Assembly: GCA_023417935.1 (NCBI GenBank) | Contig: JAEZDY010000025.1 | Coordinates: 1-22,037 of the forward strand | Reading direction: 5' to 3' | DNA length: 22,037 nucleotides | From: Bacteroidota bacterium | GTDB taxonomy: Bacteria; Bacteroidota; Bacteroidia; Bacteroidales; Lentimicrobiaceae | Made by a program: the position numbers and the translations under genes | Notes under the pieces: model-generated | Seen by the model: the letters and a program-made list of their open reading frames with translations, nothing else | Told to the model about the DNA's origin: nothing | Database searches by the model: none | Part shown: positions 15,945 to 22,037 of the stretch, one piece after another | How positions within the stretch are numbered: the first letter of the stretch is position 1 | Layout: every line of letters starts with the position of its first letter

Positions 15945-15948
15945 AAAT

Positions 15949-17343
15949 TTAATCAGAGAAATATAGGTTATCAATTAAAACAGTTCCAGCCACAAAATTT
16001 TCATAAGGATCTTTTGGATTCCACAGTGAAAAAGGTATTGATAATTTTGTGAGATCTAATCCCGTAAAATCAGCAAGCGGAATAGTATATTCCACAAATC
16101 CCTGTCCAACATCAATCCCTGTATAATCCTCAAGAAAAACGACAGCATTAGTTGAAGGACTTTCTAATTTTATCTCTCCATTTATTAGGGAAGCAGGTTT
16201 GCTTATTGAAAATTTGATATAAGTATAACTGCTTAAATCTTTTGGAGTTGAGAGTTCAATATACCCTCCGCCCCAATTTCCGCCCGGGAAATTAAAAACT
16301 AAACTGGAATCACCATTGATTGCCAATTCTGATACACCTACAATTGGTTCTCCACCGCCACCATAAACTACAACTGATGCATTTCCAAAATCATTGAAAC
16401 CATCCTTTATTGCGTGTTGAGCAAGACTTGGTTCGATGTTTTGACCCATTGTTTCTTCGTCTATATCAAGCGTGGGAGCTTCCGGTGCAGTGAAATTGTT
16501 TTTACTAAATACACGAACATAATCCACATACATTGTCTGAGGGAAAGTTGTTGTATTATCAGGTGAGCCGGGCCAATTGCCTCCTACAGCAACATTAAGA
16601 ACCAAATAAAAACTTCTGAGAAATTCTTTCATATCACCTGCAACCGGCACTTTTGAAATTTCAACGCCATCAACACTAAATGTCAGATTCTCTGGTGTCC
16701 AGTCAAGGCTGAAAACATGATAAGCATCATTGAAAGTCGCATTTGATAGCACATAGCTTTCCTGAATTTCTCCATGCGTATGTTCGCTATCTGTATAATG
16801 CAAAGTGGAATACATTTTATCAGGTTCGTTTCCTATTACTTCAGCTATATCAATTTCACCACAACCAGGCCAATCAATTTGCTCTCTATTACTGCCAAGC
16901 ATCCAAATTGCAGCCCAAATTCCCTGCCCTTTAGGCATTTTAGCCTTAATGTCAATACGCCCGAAACGCATACTGAATAAATTTTTTGTAGTCATTTTGG
17001 CAGAAGTGAACCCTCCGTCGCCATCACTTGAAGTTCTAATGTAAAGTGCAGATAATTCTCCATCTTTTTCAATACCCGAATTCTCCACACTATTCGTATA
17101 TAATTGCAATTCATTATTTCCCCAACCTGCAGGCAAACCATAATCTGTTCCGTCACCTGTTTCATATTGCCAATTAGCCATATTTATAGAAGGACTATCG
17201 AATTCATCAGACCAGACCAAAGAATAACCATCAGGTATATTTATTTGATTATTTGGATCATCAGTTGTATCGTCTTTACTGCATGATAAAAACATGGTAA
17301 GTATGAATGCTACGAATACGAAGTAATTTTTGTTTCTTTTCAT
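15949..17343 (-). CDS. GH16 beta-glucanase-like surface lipoprotein
   Basis: This 464-aa lipoprotein has the lipobox FLSC with Cys21, followed by SKDDTTDD. An acidic Lys-Asp-Asp stretch after the Cys resembles the Bacteroidota lipoprotein surface-export signal. The GH16 domain (about 40-280) starts LVWSDEFD and has the active-site motif GEIDIAEV at 162-169: nucleophile Glu163, Asp165 and acid/base Glu168. Ala replaces the more common Met in EIDxxE, which is not a catalytic position. Residues about 305-464 form a beta-rich, probably carbohydrate-binding module (GNWGGGYIELS, then VLIDNLYFSD). The likely substrate is a beta-1,3 or mixed-linkage glucan such as laminarin; agar- or carrageenan-type specificities are not excluded. 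No SusC/D genes are adjacent. Confidence 0.92.
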   Translation of the reverse strand: MKRNKNYFVFVAFILTMFLSCSKDDTTDDPNNQINIPDGYSLVWSDEFDSPSINMANWQYETGDGTDYGLPAGWGNNELQLYTNSVENSGIEKDGELSALYIRTSSDGDGGFTSAKMTTKNLFSMRFGRIDIKAKMPKGQGIWAAIWMLGSNREQIDWPGCGEIDIAEVIGNEPDKMYSTLHYTDSEHTHGEIQESYVLSNATFNDAYHVFSLDWTPENLTFSVDGVEISKVPVAGDMKEFLRSFYLVLNVAVGGNWPGSPDNTTTFPQTMYVDYVRVFSKNNFTAPEAPTLDIDEETMGQNIEPSLAQHAIKDGFNDFGNASVVVYGGGGEPIVGVSELAINGDSSLVFNFPGGNWGGGYIELSTPKDLSSYTYIKFSISKPASLINGEIKLESPSTNAVVFLEDYTGIDVGQGFVEYTIPLADFTGLDLTKLSIPFSLWNPKDPYENFVAGTVLIDNLYFSD

Positions 17344-17573
17344 GATAATACTGTTTTTGTCTTATTTAGTCTCATCAATCCACTTTTTAATAATTTCTGC
17401 AAGCAAATATAGAAATTATATTTTGCTGTATTCATGTAGTTCTTGGAGATTATAGAAGATGGTATAATACTGAGATAGCTTTTTAGGTCGCTATTCTTTT
17501 ATTCAACTCAGCTTATAATTCAAGTAAAAAAATGAAATAGCAGAGCCGTCTACTCAATTGGAACTGGCGATCT

Positions 17574-17948
17574 CTAATTAACGGATTTTTCCACTAATTT
17601 TATCAATCTTTCTACTGGTTCAAAGTAAGGCAAGACTCTGTCTTCAGTGAAGTCGAATAAGTCAGCATAATCGCTCTTCTGTCTCCATGTGAAAAGTTGA
17701 GAATAAATTCTTCCATATTCCGTTGGGAAAACTCCTGTTTTTATAAAATGCTCTGAGAATTTTGTTTTTGACCCATTGTGGGTAGTGGATTTATGGTTTT
17801 CACTAAGAAGTAATGCAATTATGGCATAATAAGCCGCATAGTAAAGTCTGTTAATTGCAGAATTCCACCGTTGTTTTTCGGCTAAAAGTTTAGCATCTTC
17901 AAGAGTTTCTTTAGCTCTCTCCAAACGATAGTTTATTAAATCCTTCAT
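17574..17948 (-). CDS. HEPN-domain protein of an MNT/HEPN pair
   Basis: This 124-aa all-helical protein resembles HEPN proteins of the PF05168 type. It has AINRLYYAAYYAI at about 31-43 and WRQKSDYADL near the C terminus. In pairs with a minimal nucleotidyltransferase (MNT), HEPN proteins can act as RNase toxins or as substrates and partners of the transferase. The canonical RX4-6H ribonuclease motif is not evident, so toxicity is uncertain. Its ATG overlaps the MNT stop by 4 nt, showing tight coupling. Confidence 0.82.
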   Translation of the reverse strand: MKDLINYRLERAKETLEDAKLLAEKQRWNSAINRLYYAAYYAIIALLLSENHKSTTHNGSKTKFSEHFIKTGVFPTEYGRIYSQLFTWRQKSDYADLFDFTEDRVLPYFEPVERLIKLVEKSVN

Positions 17949-18265
17949 TTCAGCCGAATTCCTTCTTTAATTATATTCTCAAAGAGTGGTGTTACTTTAT
18001 ATTTTGTGTTCCACTCTTTTTTCGGATAAATTATCGGAGACATTATTTGTCCTGTTTCCAATTCAATATTATAAAATTCGTCCATTATTTCAGTTTCAAG
18101 CGAAAAAGAGATATTTTCCGAATTCAACAAGATTAATAAATCCCAATCTGATAATGGCTTAGCGTCACCGCGTGCCCGAGAACCATATAAATAAATCTCG
18201 GCGTCAGGATACTTCTTATTGGATAGTTCCAATATCTTATGAATTATTCTTTCTCGCTTAGTCAT
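17945..18265 (-). CDS. MNT-family nucleotidyltransferase
   Basis: This 106-aa minimal nucleotidyltransferase has the pol-beta-like motif YGSRARGDAKPLSDWDLLI: Gly28-Ser29 and metal ligands Asp40 and Asp42. The third carboxylate is not obvious; the equivalent strand reads GQIMSPIIYP. MNT proteins transfer AMP or other nucleotides, in some systems to the partner HEPN protein as an antitoxin mechanism. The gene comes first in a two-gene unit with the HEPN gene and overlaps it by 4 nt. TATTTTTG at 18277-18270 (minus) sits only 4 bp before the ATG, so the transcript may be leaderless. Confidence 0.88.
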   Translation of the reverse strand: MTKRERIIHKILELSNKKYPDAEIYLYGSRARGDAKPLSDWDLLILLNSENISFSLETEIMDEFYNIELETGQIMSPIIYPKKEWNTKYKVTPLFENIIKEGIRLK

Positions 18266-18269
18266 AAAG

Positions 18270-18277
18270 CAAAAATA
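18270..18277 (-). promoter_or_regulatory. Promoter -7 element for the MNT/HEPN unit
   Basis: TATTTTTG on the minus strand matches TAnnTTTG. Its position 4 bp before the ATG would place the transcript start at or next to the start codon. The -33 side is weak. Confidence 0.4.
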
Positions 18278-18375
18278 AGCAATTTTCTGTCTAAATGCCG
18301 TACTGATGAGTTTTTCTTAGTTGCAAGCGTCTGGCATTTATTGAATTATAGTCCTCAGCCCTATGGGGGCGACCA

Positions 18376-18591
18376 TCATTTCTTAATAATCAATTCGTTA
18401 GATTCGGACAACTCTTTATCGATTATAGATATTTCTCCGTTACTTGTATTGAAATTAAATAAAATCCATCCAAAGTATACAGTATCACCGTTCAATTTGA
18501 TCCCCAGGTAATAATCAGAATGCAATGCTGAAATAACTGACCAATCTTTTTCCCACTTGTCTCTATCGCCGTTTATTCCGCTTAAAAGCAA
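18376..18591 (-). pseudogene. Possible 3' fragment of a hypothetical gene
   Basis: This 71-residue open frame (SDYYLGIKLNGDTVYFGWI, then IIDKEL) resembles the C-terminal end of secreted Bacteroidota proteins with a YLG...YGWI pattern. It has no ATG: an in-frame TAA lies two codons before the first possible TTG. It begins 14 nt beyond the stop of the broken hydrolase gene on the same strand. A truncated relic fits best, but a chance open frame is possible. Confidence 0.3.
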
Positions 18592-18605
18592 GGGTTACTG
18601 CTTTG

Positions 18606-19717
18606 TTAATAATATTTCCCGGTGATGTCTCTTACAATTGAATTGAACCTGTCGGGCTCTTCAAACAGAGGGCTGTGTGCAGAGTTCTCAAAGGTAAAGA
18701 ATCCTTTATCAGGCGCTTTTAACTGAGTATAAAAATCGTGTGAAACAGAATACGGGGTTGTATTGTCATGCCTGCCATGGAATATATAGGTGGGTACTTG
18801 TAAGCTATCGATCTTGTTAAAAAGATTGGCGTCTATTACTTCATTCCACATATGCTGAAGCGAGAACGTACTGCTACGCATGAAATTCATTTTATCACTC
18901 ATTGTGTATTCTCTGGTTTTCAGCACCAATTTTATAATTGGCCACATGCCTCTATTATCATGGGTTACTCCACCGCCATACTTGTTTACATATCTTCTTT
19001 CCTTCATCAGGTAATCAATCCATGCTTCACCGCTGGCAGCAGAATCAGGGAAGTGTATTCCGGCAAGTACTTTCCCAGCCTAGGTGTCGTTATGTACTTT
19101 TGCCTGTTCCTTCACCCAATTCAGTGATATTTGCTCTCCCTTGTACTGATATGCTGCTTGCCCAATTCCAAAAAAGGCATTATAGAGCTCAGGGTGTTCA
19201 TTAACAGTGAGTATAGCCAGTAGCGACCCCCACGAATGGCCCATTATAAATATCTTTTCCCGGTTAATCTTTTTGACAGATATACACTCAGTTCTCTGGT
19301 GTCAGCTATAAACCGGGCAATATTCATACTTTCAACCGGAGTGTCTTTTGTATACGACTTGCCTGCCCCGCGCTGCTCCCAATACACCATAATAAAATCA
19401 TCTTCAATACCGGGGTTGAAATGTCTCATAAAGGCAATTTCAGGATTTCCCGGACCACCATGCAGAAAAAGCATCACCGGTTTGGTTGTATCGGCACCCC
19501 TTATAATGATATACTGTTCCTCACCACCCAGGGCAATCTTCTCAATAACCGAAATACTGCCCTCTCTAACGTTCCCATTCATGGACTTAATAGGTTCGGG
19601 TTTCCCCGGACTGATAAGCCATAGGGCGATGAAAAGTCCTGTAAATACTACCAATACCCCCCCTGTTATCCACAGGCCTGCTTTGATAATCCTTTTCCTT
19701 CTAAATGTTGCCGACAT
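18606..19717 (-). pseudogene. Broken alpha/beta hydrolase (S33 proline iminopeptidase-like)
   Basis: The reading frame starts at 19717 with a membrane anchor (about residues 10-35). It continues through the oxyanion motif FLHGGPGNPE and YWEQRGAGKSY, then runs into a stop at 19244. Homology continues in another frame: NREKIFIMGHSWGS, with the nucleophile Ser in GHSWGS, overlaps the end of the first frame, so a one-base loss near 19263-19272 is inferred. In the second frame an in-frame TAG lies at 19082-19080 (between HNDT and AGKVLAG). The frame then runs to 18606 through FHGRHDN (Asp) and NSAHSP (His). All triad residues persist, so inactivation looks recent. A sequencing or assembly error would be the alternative, but two independent lesions make it less likely. 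Confidence 0.85.
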
Positions 19718-20520
19718 TATTTATAGTATATAGTTTTTAATTCACGGTTGCTAAAAATCACACTGAACGAACAGTCTCCTGTGCATACGCAATCACAAGC
19801 CAAATGGGAGAAGTAGATAGTAGAATAAAAGTCAGAATTAGTGTTATTCGTTTCATTGTTATTCTTCGTTAGTTTTTTCCACAAATATTCAAAAAATGAA
19901 ATAAATAAAACATAAGGAATTAAACCTACCACACCTCTGCCAGATCCTGCATTTACAGAATTAGGATTAATATTGTTTACGATTTTAGTGAAATTTTTAC
20001 ACTGCGATTTAAATAGAGGTGGATTACCTGCCATATTGAAAAAGAAACTCGATGATTACATCAAGAAAGAAGTAATATATCTGGATGAAGAATGTAGCTG
20101 CTTCAATATTAATGGATTCAACCCGGACGGCGAAATTTATGAAATACTTGAAATATTTAAGATTGTTACGTGACTTGTTTACCGATGAAAGAGCGGGAAC
20201 TGGAAGTATTGGAATTCATTTTCCATATTATCAGAGTATTAATATGTGTGTAGGATTGAGTAAGTATCAGTAGATTATCAGGGGTAATTTTATGATTCAG
20301 ATTATTTTCTTAGTAATTAAATAGCAGTGATTTAGATTCAGAAAGTTGTGATTTGGGGATCTCAACCTTGCCGGATAAAGTGTTTTTTACAAAGTTATAA
20401 ACTTTTAATTAAGGCAAAACACTTGTTACTACTAAGTTTCAGCAGATTTATCATATTTTTTTAATCATAATTAGATTAATCCTTTGCAAAGTAATTTATT
20501 CTCCTTACCTTTACTCAAAT
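19718..20520. other. ~800-bp region without a convincing gene
   Basis: Short open frames exist on both strands (for example 19973-20173 plus and 20034-19717 minus), but none has a recognisable domain, promoter or plausible composition. A plus-strand segment at 20186-20251 reads MKERELEVLEFIF, faintly like the start of a LuxR-type HTH, and then stops. The region is AT-rich and looks degenerate. Confidence 0.45.
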
Positions 20521-20529
20521 TATTGTAAA

Positions 20530-20627
20530 GTATACCTGATATATATGCCAAATATACCTTATATATACCCTGTAGGTATACATGGGCTAAATGTGACGTA
20601 AATATGGGGTATACATAAGGTATACAT
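20530..20627. promoter_or_regulatory. Symmetric TATACC/GGTATA motif array upstream of DUF6266 gene
   Basis: Three forward motifs, TATACCT (20531-20537), TATACCT (20553-20559) and TATACCC (20564-20570), are followed by three inverted ones: AGGTATA (20574-20580), GGGTATA (about 20607-20613) and AGGTATA (20618-20624). The central pair forms the palindrome TATACCCTGTAGGTATA (20564-20580). The array ends 36 bp before the DUF6266 start codon. An operator or protein-binding array is inferred; no known regulator site is recognised. Confidence 0.5.
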
Positions 20628-20662
20628 GAACAAAATCAATCATCCATAAAACAGCAACCAAA

Positions 20663-21307
20663 ATGGCAATTCAAGATTCTGACGGAATACATAACTCCCT
20701 GGGAAGTGTAATATATTACATGAGAAAAGGGAAGAAATGCATGCGGCTAAAACCTGCAAATTTTAATGATGCAAAAACTCCGAACCAGTTAAAACACAGG
20801 GCTAAAATGAAGCTCGCGGGGCAGTTCACATCCTCATGCAAGAAATTTCTGACCATAGGTTTTCAGGATGCCCCAATTTCAATGGATAATCCTTCAAACG
20901 AAGCACGTTCTTACATAATAAAGAACTGTTTCGATACTTCGGGCGAAATGCCGGTGCTTGATTTTTCAAAAGTTCCAATATCTCGTGGATATATTCCACG
21001 ACCCGAGATGGTAAGCATGAAGGTTGAAGCACAAACAGCGGTGATAACCTGGCGACTCCCCGTGAAAGGAGAATATGTTGACTTAAACGACAGGGTTATG
21101 GTGATGATATACAGCGATTACGGCATCGATAACAAGGTGCATTACTTTCAGGATGTAGCCACCCGTGGTGACGGCACAGCAAACATTCCGGTTCCATACA
21201 GTACTGAGCCATTACATGCCTGGATGTTCTTCCACAATCCAAATGCCGCAACAGGGGAGAGTAAGAGGAAAGTTTCTGATTCAGTTTATTTGGGGGTAAT
21301 TGGGTAA
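20663..21307 (+). CDS. DUF6266 family protein
   Basis: This 214-aa protein of unknown function matches the Bacteroidota family DUF6266. The N terminus has the MAI..DGI...LGSVIYYMRKGKK pattern, then KTPNQLKHRAKMKLAGQF, a middle segment of the form SRGYIPRPE, and two beta-rich C-terminal halves (AVITWRLP, then HAWMFFHNPN). No signal peptide or membrane segment is seen. The start at 20663 gives the family-typical N terminus. An array of TATACC-type palindromes lies upstream and the similar ACCTGTAGGT follows the gene (21313-21322), so the gene sits between related motifs. It is next to a palindrome-bounded DUF559 unit. Confidence 0.85.
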   Translation: MAIQDSDGIHNSLGSVIYYMRKGKKCMRLKPANFNDAKTPNQLKHRAKMKLAGQFTSSCKKFLTIGFQDAPISMDNPSNEARSYIIKNCFDTSGEMPVLDFSKVPISRGYIPRPEMVSMKVEAQTAVITWRLPVKGEYVDLNDRVMVMIYSDYGIDNKVHYFQDVATRGDGTANIPVPYSTEPLHAWMFFHNPNAATGESKRKVSDSVYLGVIG

Positions 21308-21362
21308 GGAATACCTGTAGGTACGTAGCCCTCACCCCCTGGCCGTTTCTCCCATAGAACGC

Positions 21363-21404
21363 AGCCCTCACCCCCTGGCCCCCTCTCCCAGGGGGTGAGG
21401 GGGA
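21363..21404 (+). repeat. Left GC-rich palindromic repeat
   Basis: It contains GCCCTCACCCCCTGGCCCC and then CTCTCCCAGGGGGTGAGGG, so it is itself a hairpin (CCCTCACCCCCTGG with CCAGGGGGTGAGGG). The truncated copy at 21329-21344 precedes it. Confidence 0.85.
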
Positions 21405-21458
21405 AGTGATTGGTGTTGAGGTGGTTATGTAGTCTTTTTATTCTTTTTAATCTTAATA

Positions 21459-21851
21459 GTGATGGCGTATCTTGGTAAGTCGAATGAGAGTTCTTATTTT
21501 TATAATTCTTCGAAAGCCAGCTTTAAAAATGCTAAGAAACTGAGGATTATTCAAACTAAGGCTGAAGAGCTGCTTTGGGAAGCTCTGAGAAACCGACAAA
21601 TAAATGGTTTAAAGTTTAGAAGGCAACATCCTGTAAGTTCATTTATAGTTGATTTCTAATGTCACGAAGCGCTGTTAGTGATTGAGTTGGATGGTTCAAT
21701 ACATGATGAACCTGAAGTCATTGAAAGAGATAACCTCAGAACTGATGTTTTCCTGCACTTAGGATTGAAAGTAATTCGCTTCCGCAATGAAGAAGTATTA
21801 GCCGATTTAAACAACGTAATTTATAAAATAAAAGATTGCACAACCCAGTAA
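21459..21851 (+). pseudogene. DUF559 endonuclease-like gene with an in-frame ochre codon
   Basis: The frame starts at GTG 21459 or ATG 21462 and reads AKKLRIIQTKAEELLWEALR, then LKFRRQHPVSSFIVDF, the start of a DUF559 (Vsr/restriction endonuclease-like fold) protein. A TAA at 21657-21659 sits where the family has Tyr (VDFYCHE). The same frame then continues uninterrupted as CHEALLVIELDGSIHD (with the conserved E-x-D-G) and LKVIRFRNEEVLADL to a stop at 21849-21851. The full length of about 130 codons matches intact family members. One substitution (TAT or TAC to TAA) explains the break, so loss is recent, or there is readthrough. It is enclosed by inverted palindromic repeats. Confidence 0.88.
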
Positions 21852-21863
21852 TAACAAGCCTTT

Positions 21864-21905
21864 CCCCCCTCGCCCTCTGGGAGAGGGGGCCAGGGGGTGA
21901 GGGCT
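21864..21905 (-). repeat. Right GC-rich palindromic repeat
   Basis: It is the reverse complement of 21363-21404 except at three positions. It begins 13 bp after the DUF559 reading frame and is followed by TTTGAACCCCTCG, related to the TTGAAC arrays near 13.7 kb. Confidence 0.85.
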
Positions 21906-21961
21906 ACGTACTTTGAACCCCTCGTATGTTTGCCCCATCATTTAAAAAGTGAGGAAAAGAA

Positions 21962-21969
21962 TACTTTTG
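21962..21969 (+). promoter_or_regulatory. Promoter -7 element near the right edge
   Basis: TACTTTTG matches TAnnTTTG, 20 bp before the ATG of the partial frame at 21990. No -33 TTTG is seen at normal spacing; the nearest (21929-21932) is too far upstream. Confidence 0.45.
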
Positions 21970-21989
21970 CAAGTAACATCAAATGAAAC

Positions 21990-22037
21990 ATGGTGATACA
22001 CATTGAACCCCAAGCAAGTCATGAATTATGCTGTGTT
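21990..22037 (+). CDS. Possible gene start cut by the window edge
   Basis: An open frame MVIHIEPQASHELCCV runs off the right end. It follows a TAnnTTTG box by 20 bp, the spacing seen for other genes here. An ATG at 21983 in another frame stops after seven codons. Sixteen residues are too few to assign a family. Confidence 0.35.
   Translation, partial: MVIHIEPQASHELCCV

Larger units (their letters stand above)
21321..21911. mobile_element. 591-bp unit bounded by 24-bp inverted repeats, carrying a DUF559 gene
   Basis: Positions 21321-21344 and 21888-21911 are perfect inverted repeats of 24 bp, containing GCCCTCACCCCCTGGCC plus a GTACGTA-type end. A longer 42-bp palindromic segment (21363-21404) is inverted at 21864-21905 with three mismatches, so the left end carries two partial copies. 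No target-site duplication is seen next to the repeats. Whether the unit moves is unknown; the call rests on symmetry and on one enclosed gene. Confidence 0.6.

Noticed and set aside
19717..20034. Minus-strand 105-aa open frame upstream of the hydrolase
   Set aside because: Its composition is not protein-like, there is no domain and no promoter, and it overlaps the hydrolase start by one base only by chance.
20186..20251. LuxR-type HTH remnant (MKERELEVLEFIF)
   Set aside because: The resemblance covers about a dozen residues and the frame then stops; chance is likely.

Overview
The window looks like a chromosomal segment from a Bacteroidota, probably an environmental Bacteroidales-like bacterium. 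The evidence is: promoter boxes of the Bacteroidota form TTTG-N19-TAnnTTTG; start codons without Shine-Dalgarno sequences; a type 9 secretion (T9SS) C-terminal sorting domain on a large amylase; a YebC protein with the Bacteroidota-style start MGRAFEFRKARKMKRWG; a DUF6266 protein; and intergenic low-complexity arrays built on TTGAAC, GCTAAACG and GCTGAACG. Taxonomy is inferred from these features only.

Layout. Positions 1-100 hold a strong leftward promoter and a short leader that may belong to an rRNA or other stable-RNA operon beyond the left edge. At 334-4001 are two leftward secreted carbohydrate-active genes, a GH29 alpha-L-fucosidase followed by a DUF4838 protein with a discoidin-like C-terminal module. 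At 4056-4224 is an imperfect tandem repeat in which each copy carries a DnaA-box-like 9-mer. yebC (4274-4984) converges on a multidomain GH13 amylase with a T9SS signal (7817-5001). Upstream of the amylase is a membrane histidine kinase (9821-8052) divergent from a universal stress protein (10071-10913, with a clear terminator). An HD-domain protein and ligA (11004-13664) form a probable operon, followed by an EamA/DMT transporter. The transporter gene is flanked by inverted 9-bp-periodic TTGAAC/GTTCAA arrays and followed by several low-complexity arrays. Next come an elongator tRNA-Met(CAT) with terminator, a secreted hypothetical protein, and a GH16 glucanase-like surface lipoprotein (17343-15949).

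The right third (17.5-22 kb) is accessory in character. It holds an overlapping MNT/HEPN pair, a gene fragment, an alpha/beta-hydrolase pseudogene broken by a frameshift and a stop, and about 0.8 kb with no convincing gene. A symmetric array of TATACC/GGTATA motifs then precedes a DUF6266 gene. Last is a 591-bp unit bounded by a perfect 24-bp inverted repeat made of GC-rich palindromes and enclosing a DUF559 endonuclease-like gene with one in-frame ochre codon. A promoter and the first codons of a possible gene sit at the right edge.

Functionally, the extracellular enzymes (fucosidase, DUF4838 protein, starch-type amylase, GH16 glucanase) suggest a polysaccharide-degrading life. No SusC/SusD pair is present, so this is not a classical polysaccharide utilisation locus. 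The most unusual items are the DnaA-box-bearing repeat at 4.1 kb, the palindrome-bounded DUF559 unit at 21.3-21.9 kb, and the TATACC array at 20.5-20.6 kb.
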